A stretch of DNA of 64,000 nt from Taibaiella sp965229095 (GCA_965229095.1 OZ245855.1:1798001-1862000), one strand, 5' to 3'; positions 43,686-52,783 are shown, counted from the stretch's first letter. The notes: generated by a model from the letters alone, not told the origin. Numbers and translations: made by a program.

Positions 43686-43733
43686 GCCGCATCCATCAAG
43701 CAAACAGTAATGCATGCAAACCGTCTTGCAACA

Positions 43734-43764
43734 ACACAGCCCGTCCATTATGGATGGGCTGTGT
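43734..43764 (+). terminator. Intrinsic terminator of the response-regulator gene
   Basis: A 13-bp stem with one G-T pair (ACACAGCCCGTCC / GGATGGGCTGTGT), 5-nt loop and GCTTTT tail lies about 50 bp after the stop codon. Confidence 0.8.
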
Positions 43765-43902
43765 GCTTTTAGGGGAAAGAATAGTGTAAGTCAAAACACC
43801 ATTTACACGGGATGTATAAACAGCACTTTATATCTCAATGTGCCATAAGTATCCGTCATTGTTATAACAGGCACGTTGCTCATTTTTTTAGTGAAGCAAC
43901 CT

Positions 43903-44880
43903 GTTGCCCCAACCTTTTAATACAAAGTACAAGTCTATGATGCGAGCTTGGTAAATGCCTGTTTAGATGAGTTAATGTTTCAACCGATGTATAAAATGTA
44001 TCCCGAAATCCGCGACAGCTTATTCTGCGTTAATTCCTAGAAAAACTTTTTTTTGACTTGATTTCTGTTGTGTGCATTGCTTACGGCAAATGCGCGCCGG
44101 ACAAGCTATGCAAGCTATAAGACCAAGTGTTGTTTATCGTGTAACAGATCAGTGACGGCCTGTCGGCAACAAGCCGGATCAAATGTATAAACAGTATAGT
44201 GTTTACGCCGGTTGACTAAAATAATAACTGGTACGCTCTTTTGCAATAACCTGCCTCTTGCTATTCTGTACAGATAGCGATCGGCTTAATTATACAACCT
44301 TTATTGACTGATGAACTGCCATCCATACATCCGGGATTTTATTTTGTTCCCAACCTTTTGTAGTCATGTATGGGTCTAAGATGTGAGCCTGGTAAAATGC
44401 CTGTTTAGATGAATTAATGTTTCACCCGATGTATAAAATGTATCCCGAAATCCACGTCAGCTTATCCTGCGTTAATTCCTAGAAAAACTTTCTTGACTTG
44501 ATTCCTGTTGTGTGCATTGCTTTAAGCAAAAGCGCATGGGGCCAGTCATGTAAGCCACAATCAAAAGCGTTGCTCATCGTGTAAATGATATTGCCGGCCC
44601 GTTCGTATGAGCCCGCTTAAAGGTATAACTGTATATTTTCACTTGAACGGTGAGGACAAGATCACCGGTACTCCTTTGCTATAATCAAAGCTATTCCTGC
44701 TGCGCCAATTTGTGGTCGGCATACCCATACAAACGATCAACTGATGAATTCAGATCTGTCTACCCGGGAACTTTTTGTTCCCAACCGCTTATCGCAATGT
44801 ATTGGATCGAACTGCAAGCTTGGTAGATGCAGGTATAGATGAGTCAATATTTCTTCAACCGATTTAAAATGTATCCCAAA
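43903..44880 (+). repeat. Imperfect 430-440 bp tandem repeats (non-coding)
   Basis: Three units begin with CCCAACC at about 43908, 44349 and 44780 (periods 441 and 431). The first about 175 bp of units 1 and 2 are strongly similar, including TGCCTGTTTAGATGA, CGATGTATAAAATGTATCCC and GCGTTAATTCCTAGAAAAAC. The remainder is similar but more diverged. Unit 3 is cut after about 100 bp, where it becomes the leader and start of the T9SS gene at 44881. A further diverged tail (TGTATAAACAG near 43819) hints at an older unit upstream. No convincing ORF was found in the 1195-bp gap. Confidence 0.8.
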
Positions 44881-46242
44881 ATGAAAAGATTCTTACTTCC
44901 TGTTCTCATGTGTACAGGCTTCGCTGCTTCAGCGCAAAACACGCTATTACAAAATCCCGCAACCGGCGCTGTTCCTACTGCCGGGATCAACAGTATCTGC
45001 ATGGCATCCAACGGTACCCAGGTTGTATTGCTGGCCGCAAGCAACAGTGCTGTATACGCTATCGATATAGCCGATAAGAATGCATCCGAAGCCGCTGCCA
45101 ACCTGGTAACTACTATTCCCAACTTCGTAACGGCTAAGCTTAATCCTCTTACCGGACAGAACGTCCAGGTACTGGATATGGAAGTAAATCCCATATCCAA
45201 GTCGGTATATGTATTGGCCTCCAGCGGCACGCAACGTTTTATTGTCAAAGTAAAAAATAATGGCGCCAATGTTTCTTTGTTAGACCTGAGCAATATTTCC
45301 CACAGCAAGCTCACCTGGGGCGGGCAGACAATGGAGGTAAACGATATGGCCTTTGGTAATAACACGCTTTACATTACTTCGGGTTCTTTCCAACTGAACG
45401 GCGAAATCGGATGGATGTCTCCGCCTTTTGCCAACAATTCGGCATTTACAAAGCGCGCCACTACTATGTTTAAAAGCAACTGGGGTGGTCAGTATCAAAC
45501 AACGGCTCCGCTTGAAACGCTTGCCTTCGGAAAGGTAGAGAACAAGAACCGCCTGATGGGTGTCACCACTTGCGCCCCTGGTTTTTCCATTGACGCCGCC
45601 ACACTGCAAGGCACAGGTGTATTAAGTGTTACAGAAGATTTCAATGTTCAGTTTGGTAATTCCAGGCGGGTTGTTTTTATGAGTCATGACAATGGTAATT
45701 GGCTCTTTGACCTGCACGACAGCAAACTATACCGTATCGGTAAAAAATACCTGAACGGCAGCCAGGTTACAGCCAATAAGCACAACAACAATGCCGACGA
45801 ATTACGTGACTTTAGCGGCAACGTTCCGGCTACCTATGCGGCAACAGAAATGAAGCAAATGAGCAACACTACATTCGACATGATGGCCCAGTGGGACGAC
45901 TATCGCCTGCTGCTGCTGGAATCGGGCACTACCGGTAAATTAGTGCTTACACAGGTATCCCAGGAAAATCCGCCAACACCCACCGGTATCCGTGAACTGA
46001 AGGCGATAAATATTGATGTATACCCCAATCCTGTTACCTCGGAATTTGTGCTGACCTTACCCGAAGGAAAGTCCAAAGCAGTGCTGAACATCATATCGAT
46101 CAATGGTCGCGTGGTAATGTCGCAAAACATCAATAGCAAGACAACCCATGTCAATGTTAAAGGCATTGCCCCGGGTATATATACCGTTGCGCTTCAACTT
46201 GAAAACGGTGAAACAGCTTCTAAAAAACTTACAATTGAATAA
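44881..46242 (+). CDS. Secreted protein with T9SS type A sorting domain (453 aa)
   Basis: The ATG at 44881 is chosen because it begins an ideal signal peptide (MKRFLLPVLMCTGFAASAQ). An earlier in-frame ATG at 44839 lies in sequence homologous to the non-coding tandem repeats. The mature part (residues 20-370) has propeller-like strands (VVLLAASNSAVYAIDIADKN, NPISKSVYVLASSGTQRFIV) but no recognised family. The C-terminal 80 residues are a type A sorting domain (INIDVYPNPVTSEFVLTLPE, KAVLNIISINGRVVMS, GIAPGIYTVALQL). Its stop overlaps the next start (TAATG), so the two genes are translationally coupled and probably work together at the cell surface. Confidence 0.85.
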   Translation: MKRFLLPVLMCTGFAASAQNTLLQNPATGAVPTAGINSICMASNGTQVVLLAASNSAVYAIDIADKNASEAAANLVTTIPNFVTAKLNPLTGQNVQVLDMEVNPISKSVYVLASSGTQRFIVKVKNNGANVSLLDLSNISHSKLTWGGQTMEVNDMAFGNNTLYITSGSFQLNGEIGWMSPPFANNSAFTKRATTMFKSNWGGQYQTTAPLETLAFGKVENKNRLMGVTTCAPGFSIDAATLQGTGVLSVTEDFNVQFGNSRRVVFMSHDNGNWLFDLHDSKLYRIGKKYLNGSQVTANKHNNNADELRDFSGNVPATYAATEMKQMSNTTFDMMAQWDDYRLLLLESGTTGKLVLTQVSQENPPTPTGIRELKAINIDVYPNPVTSEFVLTLPEGKSKAVLNIISINGRVVMSQNINSKTTHVNVKGIAPGIYTVALQLENGETASKKLTIE

Positions 46243-47345
46243 TGCGGCTTTTGGTTAAAACATTATGTTGTGCTTTATATTTATTGATTCACGCGCCGGC
46301 ATCGGCGCGTGAATCAATAAATATAACAAAGTTGGAATCGCTTCAGCCAACGATCAGCATACCGCTTTCGCCTGCCGAAGCGGCAACACTGAATAAAGAA
46401 GGATGGGACAACGCGCAGCAAATGCTGGCGATATATATGGTCAGCAATGGTGTGGCAGCACAGATCCCCGTTGCCGGTAGATACCATGTGGCGCACAACA
46501 GGCTATCCTATACACCGATGTACGCCCTGGGCTACAACCTGGAGTTTGAGGCACGATACGAAAAAGCGGGGGCAGTAATCATGCGTAAGCGTTTCCATAC
46601 CCCGGCCCACCCGCTATCGACGGTAAAAGCCCGCGTCGAAACCATGTATCCCCTTACCGATACTATTCCGTACAATGCGCTCTATTTCCATGTACGCTTC
46701 AATCAACCCATGTACGAAGATGTCAATGCTTTTAAGTGGGTAAAGGTTTTTAACGACCAGGGAAAAGAGATCATCAATGCCTGGAGACACAAATCCTTCT
46801 GGCTGGACGACAGGAAGCTCCTGGTGCTTATGATACACCCGGGACGGGTTAAAAATGGCATTCACTATGAAGGCCCTTTGTTCGATTCGGCGCGCTACTA
46901 TACCATCGAAGTAGGTAACGGTATCCTGGATGCCAACGGCAATCCATGCTCCGGTAAGTTCAGCAAACAGTATTACATTGCCGGTGAAGACCGGGAAATC
47001 CCCAAAGTACGTATAGATGATTTGCGCTTGCCTAAAGCCAATACTACCCGGCCGGTATCTTTTATTTTTTCGGAAGGGATAGATAATGCCTCCGTACTGG
47101 AAGGCACTATTGTTTTGGATGAAAGCGGGAATACCGTTCCCTGTGCTGTCCGGGAACATCGATCCGACCGTATTTTTACCATTACCCCTGTTAAGAAGTG
47201 GGCAAAAGGAAACTATATGCTTTCTTTAAACGGCGTGATTTACGACTTTGCAGGCAACCGGCTTAACCGGCTGTTTGAGATTACGGATGCGGCACAGGTC
47301 GAAGCCGACAAACAGTTGACGGTATTGCCATTCCGGGTACAATAG
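46242..47345 (+). CDS. Exported protein with SbsA-like Ig (Big_5) domains
   Basis: This 367-residue protein has a signal peptide (MRLLVKTLCCALYLLIHAPA, cut near ASA-RE). Two Ig-like segments are seen: residues about 120-245 (TIPYNALYFHVRFNQPMYED, ending TIEVGNGILDANGNPC) and 255-350 (ANTTRPVSFIFSEGIDNASV, ending LNGVIYDFAGNRLNRLF). These resemble the SbsA-type Big_5 fold. No sorting domain or lipobox is present, so it is probably periplasmic. It is coupled to the upstream T9SS cargo gene. The codons for residues 12-29 contain a perfect 24-bp inverted repeat. Confidence 0.8.
   Translation: MRLLVKTLCCALYLLIHAPASARESINITKLESLQPTISIPLSPAEAATLNKEGWDNAQQMLAIYMVSNGVAAQIPVAGRYHVAHNRLSYTPMYALGYNLEFEARYEKAGAVIMRKRFHTPAHPLSTVKARVETMYPLTDTIPYNALYFHVRFNQPMYEDVNAFKWVKVFNDQGKEIINAWRHKSFWLDDRKLLVLMIHPGRVKNGIHYEGPLFDSARYYTIEVGNGILDANGNPCSGKFSKQYYIAGEDREIPKVRIDDLRLPKANTTRPVSFIFSEGIDNASVLEGTIVLDESGNTVPCAVREHRSDRIFTITPVKKWAKGNYMLSLNGVIYDFAGNRLNRLFEITDAAQVEADKQLTVLPFRVQ
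46275..46326 (+). repeat. Perfect 24-bp-stem hairpin inside signal-peptide codons
   Basis: Arms 46275-46298 and 46303-46326 are perfectly complementary over 24 bp, with a 4-nt loop (GCAT). The inner half of each arm is GC-rich (CACGCGCCG / CGGCGCGTG) and the outer half AT-rich. It begins 33 bp after the start codon. It would form a very stable mRNA hairpin just behind the initiating ribosome's footprint. Confidence 0.9.
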
Positions 47346-47422
47346 CACCTATGCGGCTTCTTAAAAACACGAAGTTTGTGTCGATATGGTTATTGCATTG
47401 GGCGGCACAGTCCTTTCCTGGT

Positions 47423-48316
47423 TTAAGATGCAAGCAATGTGATGCCCTCCAGATCAGCCTTCCCGTTTTTAAGGAACTCGTAGGTCATCCGGTCTGTCTG
47501 GCAATCGATAAACCGGATCCGTTTCAGGCTCCTGCATTTAAAGAAGGTATTGGTAAGGCTTGCATTCCGGAAAGTGACCCTGGTAAAGGTGCAGTTTTCG
47601 AAATAACAGTCTTCCAATATACCTTCAAAAATGATATCGGAAAGCTGCGAGCCTTTAAAAGAGGTATGGTGTAATATCGCATCGGCCATATTGTTTTTTG
47701 CCAGCCCCCCGGATATAAAAGCAACCCCGGTAAAATCGGCTCCGGAGAAATTGCAACCGCTGGCATAGCTTTCCGAAAACCCGGCCTCTTTCAACGAGCA
47801 GCCCTTAAATTGGTTGTTGGACAAATAGGAATTCTGAATACGGCTGCCACTAAAATCGGAACCGGTAAAGTCGCAGTTTTCCACATTATTGCTTTTCAGC
47901 AAAAGCCCCGACATATCCGAACCGATAAACTTGCAGCGTTGCATGTTGGAAGAGCTGAATTTTTCCTGCAGGTCTTTCAACCCGGAAAAGTCGGCATCTA
48001 CCCAATTCCCGCGCGACATATTCCAGCTCAGCTTTTTCTCCTGTCTGACGGCGGGCGCTTCGTCTTGTTGTATCAAGTGTTCAACAGGTGCAGTATCTGC
48101 AACTACCGACCGGAAGTTTTCCGAAAAATAGTTTAGGTCAACACCCAGGATTTCCGCGAGTCGGTTAAAAGTAATGATGTCGGGAGTGGATTCTCCCCGC
48201 TCCCATTTGCCCACTGCCTGCGGACTAATAAATAGACGTTCTGCAAGTTGCGCCTGGGAAAGATTTATTTTTTTTCGTGCTTCGGCTATCTTACTGCCGA
48301 TCATTTTAGCTTCCAT
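47423..48316 (-). CDS. XRE-family regulator fused to pentapeptide repeats
   Basis: The start is placed at 48316 (MEAKMIGSKIAEARKKINLS); the frame is open to 48409, but a -7 box at 48348-48355 argues for the inner ATG. The 297-residue product has an N-terminal helix-turn-helix (residues about 8-62: LSQAQLAERLFISPQAVGKW, ERGESTPDIITFNRLAEILG). A short linker follows, then about 28 pentapeptide-like repeats of the A(D/N)(L/F)xx type (DADFSGLKD, CDFTGSDFSGS, CNFSGADFTGVAF, CTFTRVTFRNASL) forming a predicted right-handed quadrilateral helix. Cytoplasmic DNA-binding protein. Its target is unknown. Confidence 0.87.
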   Translation of the reverse strand: MEAKMIGSKIAEARKKINLSQAQLAERLFISPQAVGKWERGESTPDIITFNRLAEILGVDLNYFSENFRSVVADTAPVEHLIQQDEAPAVRQEKKLSWNMSRGNWVDADFSGLKDLQEKFSSSNMQRCKFIGSDMSGLLLKSNNVENCDFTGSDFSGSRIQNSYLSNNQFKGCSLKEAGFSESYASGCNFSGADFTGVAFISGGLAKNNMADAILHHTSFKGSQLSDIIFEGILEDCYFENCTFTRVTFRNASLTNTFFKCRSLKRIRFIDCQTDRMTYEFLKNGKADLEGITLLAS

Positions 48317-48347
48317 AGGTACTATCTTTTCATTTTTTTCGATACTG

Positions 48348-48355
48348 CAAAGATA
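48348..48355 (-). promoter_or_regulatory. Promoter -7 box of the XRE-pentapeptide gene
   Basis: Minus strand TATCTTTG matches TAnnTTTG, 32 bp upstream of the ATG at 48316; TTGA 19 bp further upstream is a partial -33 element. The rest of the 364-bp gap 48317-48680 shows no gene. Confidence 0.4.
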
Positions 48356-48680
48356 TTCGGGAGCATCTCCAAAATCAATAAAAACGTGGCTCCTATTAGT
48401 TGCATGCACTCTACTTGTCGTTGTTATTCAACAACCAGCGGTGGTTTCAGGGCCTCAGACTACGGATCGCAGGCCAAAAGCCAATATCAGGATACAGGGC
48501 AAGTTAAAACAAAGAAAACAGACACATATTACTACTCACGCAGCAAACAAATGGCATCTGTAGGAAACACGGAAATACTCGTGATTCATACAGGTGCCAT
48601 TTAATTAAACAGATGGACGAATATAATCAGGGCCAAGCCCGGGAAAGCTTCATGCTATTGCTCATTGGGATCATGCCCTG

Positions 48681-49916
48681 TTATTTGATAATCCGGTAAG
48701 TAGCGGAACCTTCCGCGGTCGCTATCTGCAATAGGTAAACGCCATTGGCCAATCCTGCTAACGAAAGTTTCGCCGAACCGCCGGTTATTGCTTGATGAAG
48801 CACTTGAACACCCGTAATTCCCAGCAAGCTTATATTTTTTGTACCTGCAATCTTATCCAGTCCGGTAATGTTTAATTCGGTGTTTACGGGATTGGGATAA
48901 AGGGCCACATTGTTCAATAACGATGGGTTAAGAATTCCCGTGGTACCGAAATTACTGTCATTTTCTTCAAATACTATATTGTTTACACCGGGATGATCTC
49001 CGTCTATAGTAATAATCGTAACGGGATTATTTTTGCCCAACGCGTCGCCAAAGAGTTTATAGGTTCCATAAGGCAGGTTCGGGAAAGAGAAATGCCCGGA
49101 CATATCACTGTAAGTATAGGCTACTGCAACATCGGCAATAGTGGTCAGCAGCAAAATGCTGTGCTCTACCGGGTCCCCTACCCCTGTAGGTTTATTCGCG
49201 CCCAGCAGTACAGAGCCGCCGATAAAGCCGGGGCCACCGGGGTTAATACCCGCCACCATGTGGATATCATTAGCCCCAAGCGTAAAGGATACAGGATGCG
49301 CGGTCGACCAGGTTATACTGTTCTCTTTATAGGTCGGCAGGTAATTCCAGTAATCACTATTTGCCGGCAATAAAGCGCATTTCACCAGGAGATCTCCCGC
49401 AGGATACAGTACATTATAGAAATGATATTCTCCATTACTGGCGGTATTGGTGCTGTCTAAAAGGGTAAGCATATAACTTGATGTGCTGTTGCTGTATGTC
49501 TTGTGAATCAGGTAAACGATCGCGGGATAAGCAGGATTACCGGTAGGGGTAACATAAGTTACCGTCCCCGAAACCTCATTGCCGCTTGCCGTAGTACCGC
49601 ACACTGTAAAATTAGCGGTAAGGTCGGCGCCGCTGTATGTTTGGTTATTGGTATACTTCTGGCCGCACTTTTCCGTATAGATATGCAGGAATGCACCACT
49701 GGTGAGGGATGCCGGCAGTGTGATACTGTAAGTACCAGATGCATTGGTGGTTCCCGTCAGGTGGAAAATCTGCTGCCCCCCACTCGAATCCACTACATGA
49801 ACAATCTGGGACATCACCGGGCTGCTGCTCATGTTCACAACAGTACCTTGTACCACGGATGCCTGGCTGATACAATAACTCAACAATAAGGTCAGGAACA
49901 ATGCAAGTTTTTTCAT
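48681..49916 (-). CDS. Secreted protein with carboxypeptidase-like domains and T9SS type A sorting domain
   Basis: This 411-residue protein has a signal peptide (MKKLALFLTLLLSYCISQAS). Three carboxypeptidase-regulatory/SdrD-B-like segments follow: VVQGTVVNMSSSPVMSQIVH, with NASGTYSITLPASL; NEVSGTVTYVTPTGNPAYPA, with SNGEYHFYNVLYPAGDLL; and GFIGGSVLLGANKPTG, with DMSGHFSFPNLPYGTYKLFG. The C-terminal 80 residues are a type A sorting domain (NVALYPNPVNTELNITGLDK, GLANGVYLLQIATAEG). It lies 83 bp downstream of the sigma-factor/beta-barrel pair on the same strand, so it may belong to their regulon or operon. Confidence 0.87.
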   Translation of the reverse strand: MKKLALFLTLLLSYCISQASVVQGTVVNMSSSPVMSQIVHVVDSSGGQQIFHLTGTTNASGTYSITLPASLTSGAFLHIYTEKCGQKYTNNQTYSGADLTANFTVCGTTASGNEVSGTVTYVTPTGNPAYPAIVYLIHKTYSNSTSSYMLTLLDSTNTASNGEYHFYNVLYPAGDLLVKCALLPANSDYWNYLPTYKENSITWSTAHPVSFTLGANDIHMVAGINPGGPGFIGGSVLLGANKPTGVGDPVEHSILLLTTIADVAVAYTYSDMSGHFSFPNLPYGTYKLFGDALGKNNPVTIITIDGDHPGVNNIVFEENDSNFGTTGILNPSLLNNVALYPNPVNTELNITGLDKIAGTKNISLLGITGVQVLHQAITGGSAKLSLAGLANGVYLLQIATAEGSATYRIIK

Positions 49917-49999
49917 TTTTTCTTTTTTAGTGGTCAGATATTTTTTTGAAGAGAGCCTCTGTTATAATTGACGAAACTTTACAACAGTATGTTAGAAAA

Positions 50000-51643
50000 T
50001 TACTTTTTGCTCAGCCGGTAGCCCAGCATAAAATGGAGATACGGGATCTGGTAAGCTTTTTTAACGTCAGGCTGTGTAATGCCCGACAGTCCCAACACGC
50101 TCTGCTGCAGATAACCTTCCAAAAGCCATTTCTTGTGCTCATAGCCTATGCCTAACAGATAACCAACCCTCAGGGGACTCAGATCCGTAGGTCCGGGCGG
50201 GACATATGCAGCATATGGGGGTACACTATGATGGAACGATTTGGAAGTATCGGGAGGCGGGTGTGTTCCTGCTTTCTCGATTTGAAAAACAGCGGTCTGC
50301 GTCATGGGTACCGTTTGCTTTTGTTCCTCAATTGTGATCAGCTTGCCCAAAGCGAAATCCAGACCTGCATCAAAGAAAATTCCTTTTTTCAAATGGTATT
50401 GCAGGATGAGCGGCAACGCTATTTCGATTGTATTCCCGGCAGGCTTATATTGAACAATAATTGAATCGTAGCTATGGGTATAGGTAATTTGCCAAAAAGG
50501 GTGCCCGTTTTTCGTGATCGTTTGTGAATCGACAGTAGTACCTGTGGTATTGTAATAGCTTTTTTCTTTGGGAGATAAGGTCCCTACAAATGTCCCGTAT
50601 TTAATAGTCGGCTGCAATGTCAATGAAAAACGATTGCCCAAGCCATACTGCAAATACGGTGCAAAGAGCACCTTATTGACCGAAGGCTTGCTTGTACCCA
50701 CCGCATAGCCGGCCTTGAAACCAAATGCGATAGGCAACCGTTTCCTGTTGTTCTGAACGGGTAAAGAATCTTTTTCCCCGGGCCGGGTATCAAAAACCGG
50801 GGCATTCCCGGTTTCTTTAACAGGCAGTTTGCTATCTGTAGATTTTGGCCCCGCCGCCCTGAACGAAAGTGCGGTTGTATCCTTATGTACCACATGGGCA
50901 ACAGCAGGTACATCTGCCTGTAACGGTTCAGAAGAAGACTCTGCCCGGCTATATGGAAGCGACATTACCCGGCTTGTCAAGGGTATTACACCCGGTCTTT
51001 TTATCGCCAGAGGAAGCAATGCCGCGCCGGGGAGGCTTATGAAACTATGCATCGGGCTTACCCTAGGATCGGCATCAGGGGCAGAAAGTGCTGGCACCTT
51101 TGCAGCTAGTACTGCCGATATTCCAGTTACGCTATCTTTTGCCGTATCATTTTTTAAACTTGCATATCGATTAGCCAACAGCGCTGGCTCAGGTAATATA
51201 ACCTGTTTACCGGCCCTGTCCGGCCATAGGCCCATACCCGTTTCCGACAGATGCGAATTTCCTCCTGTTCGTCCCCGTCCTAAGTTCCTGCTGTATCCCT
51301 TGGCCCTTGCCGGCGTTTTCTTTTGAAAGCCGGCCTGACTAAGAATCGGAGTCCCGCTAATCGTGGATGCCGTCTTCCCGCTATTTTCCAGGGATACCAC
51401 CGGATCAGGAGATGCAATTCCCGTATTTTCCTGATCCTTGCGGCTCATTAAAAGATAGAAACTGATCCCTAATACCAAAAGCAATAGAAGCACATACCAT
51501 ATCCAACGGTTCAGAAAACCATTTTTGGGCTGGTTTTGATCCAGACGCAATTTCATATCCTCCCAGGCAGCAGCAGGCAAGGCCACGAATGGCTGCTCCT
51601 TGCTGCGGAATAAATCATCTATATGCATCTTGCTTTCGTCCAT
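50000..51643 (-). CDS. Sigma-factor partner: transmembrane protein with C-terminal beta-barrel-like domain
   Basis: This 547-residue protein has a cytoplasmic-type N-terminus (MDESKMHIDDLFRSKEQPFV, AAAWEDMKLRLDQNQ), a single membrane helix at residues about 48-66 (WIWYVLLLLLVLGISFYLLM), and a long low-complexity region (about 70-300). The C-terminal part resembles an outer-membrane beta-barrel: FGFKAGYAVGTSKPS, FAPYLQYGLGNRFSLTLQPT and IPYLHFMLGYRLSKK. Starting 2 bp after the ECF sigma stop codon, it is in the usual place of an anti-sigma factor. How one protein could have both an inner-membrane helix and a barrel-like end is unclear; the barrel-like part may be a soluble beta domain. Confidence 0.75.
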   Translation of the reverse strand: MDESKMHIDDLFRSKEQPFVALPAAAWEDMKLRLDQNQPKNGFLNRWIWYVLLLLLVLGISFYLLMSRKDQENTGIASPDPVVSLENSGKTASTISGTPILSQAGFQKKTPARAKGYSRNLGRGRTGGNSHLSETGMGLWPDRAGKQVILPEPALLANRYASLKNDTAKDSVTGISAVLAAKVPALSAPDADPRVSPMHSFISLPGAALLPLAIKRPGVIPLTSRVMSLPYSRAESSSEPLQADVPAVAHVVHKDTTALSFRAAGPKSTDSKLPVKETGNAPVFDTRPGEKDSLPVQNNRKRLPIAFGFKAGYAVGTSKPSVNKVLFAPYLQYGLGNRFSLTLQPTIKYGTFVGTLSPKEKSYYNTTGTTVDSQTITKNGHPFWQITYTHSYDSIIVQYKPAGNTIEIALPLILQYHLKKGIFFDAGLDFALGKLITIEEQKQTVPMTQTAVFQIEKAGTHPPPDTSKSFHHSVPPYAAYVPPGPTDLSPLRVGYLLGIGYEHKKWLLEGYLQQSVLGLSGITQPDVKKAYQIPYLHFMLGYRLSKK

Positions 51644-51645
51644 GG

Positions 51646-52230
51646 CTATTGCTTCATGCTGTTGATAATTTGTTTTAGTTTCTTCCTGGCATCATTTATT
51701 ATCCAGCGGCTATTTCCTGCCGAGATCGATAATGCCGCACCGATTTCGTTATGGGACAAATTTTCAAAAACAAAAAGATTGAAAACTGTCCGTTGTAGCT
51801 CCGGCAACATTTGAAGACAACCCACCAGCTCTTTAAATGATAGATTATTTACAGCTTCATTATCGATATAAGCATTTTCCTCGGTTATCTCCGCAGTCAT
51901 ATACTTATCATACTTCATATATTTACGTAAATGATCGATCATCGTATTAACGACTATTTTACGCATCCAGGCTTCTATAGGTCCTTGCCCCGAAAATTGG
52001 TTCAAGCGTGTAAATATTTTGTAAAAGCTATCGTTTAGAATTTCCTGGGCGATGTGATCATCAGATACTGACCGTTTAATTACCTGATACAAGGCAGGGG
52101 CATATGTCTCATAAAAGATACGCTGCGAGGATCTATTCCATGCAATACAGTTATGAATCAGCGTACTGAGTTCATCCTGCGGATGCTTGGAGCTGGATTG
52201 TTCACCAGATATTGAAAGTGCCTCTGACAA
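51646..52230 (-). CDS. ECF-type RNA polymerase sigma-70 factor
   Basis: This 194-residue protein has region 2 (FYETYAPALYQVIKRSVSDD, HIAQEILNDSFYKIFTRLNQ, EAWMRKIVVNTMIDHLRKY) and region 4 (LPELQRTVFNLFVFENLSHN, EIGAALSISAGNSRWIINDA, RKKLKQ). It lacks region 1 and 3, as ECF sigmas do. The partner gene begins 2 bp downstream. It probably directs transcription of surface or envelope genes, possibly including its own operon and the T9SS cargo gene at 48681. Confidence 0.92.
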   Translation of the reverse strand: MSEALSISGEQSSSKHPQDELSTLIHNCIAWNRSSQRIFYETYAPALYQVIKRSVSDDHIAQEILNDSFYKIFTRLNQFSGQGPIEAWMRKIVVNTMIDHLRKYMKYDKYMTAEITEENAYIDNEAVNNLSFKELVGCLQMLPELQRTVFNLFVFENLSHNEIGAALSISAGNSRWIINDARKKLKQIINSMKQ

Positions 52231-52496
52231 GACTGTTTTTACATTTATACTTTAGAAGCTTCTTTGTTATTGACGATGATCCCGGGAAGAATGTTAGAAA
52301 GATATTGTAAGACCCTGATTCCGGTAAATTGTTCCGAAGGCCGAAGACGCCCTCATGGATTGCCCTTAAAAAAAGAAACGAATGTAATAGGAGATTTTGA
52401 AGAAAATCTGAACAGAAATGCTCCGTTTCTTTATACCGGCCCGTAGCATACTATTCCAACAAGTCAACCGCCCGGCAGTCGGCGATTTGTTCCAGT

Positions 52497-52526
52497 AAAA
52501 AGACCTGGATAGAAGCCATCCAGGTC
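52497..52526 (-). terminator. Orphan intrinsic terminator in the sigma-factor leader region
   Basis: On the minus strand a perfect 9-bp stem (GACCTGGAT / ATCCAGGTC) with a 7-nt loop is followed directly by TTTTT. It lies 267 bp upstream of the sigma-factor ATG, and no minus-strand gene ends before it. The rest of the gap 52231-52783 shows no gene apart from the map promoter. Confidence 0.7.
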
Positions 52527-52667
52527 ACAACAGCTTAAAGTATCCACCTTTAAAACTGGCGCAATATTACGTTATTTACCCGTTTGTCCATCATAAAATG
52601 ATTTGGCTATAAATCGGATTGATATTACGGCGCCGGGACATAAGCACAGTATTTGCATTTCAATTTA

Positions 52668-52675
52668 TACTTTTG
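52668..52675 (+). promoter_or_regulatory. Candidate -7 box for map
   Basis: TACTTTTG matches TAnnTTTG exactly, about 108 bp upstream of the methionine aminopeptidase ATG. A TTTG lies only 12 bp upstream, too close for a standard -33 element. Confidence 0.3.
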
Positions 52676-52783
52676 TACTATATTCGGCTCACGGAGTTTC
52701 ATTACCTGTACAACGTCAATGCCTTACCATTAAAGGCCGGGGTAGCCGACAATACAACATATCCTTTATTAAAAAAAAGAAAC

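Noticed and set aside
44839..44880. Upstream start (ATG at 44839) for the T9SS gene
   Set aside because: The added 14 residues come from sequence that is non-coding in the two preceding tandem repeats, and they would precede an already complete signal peptide.
52619..52783. N-terminal extension of methionine aminopeptidase
   Set aside because: The 55 extra residues contain no zinc-finger or family motif, and a promoter-like box lies inside the stretch.
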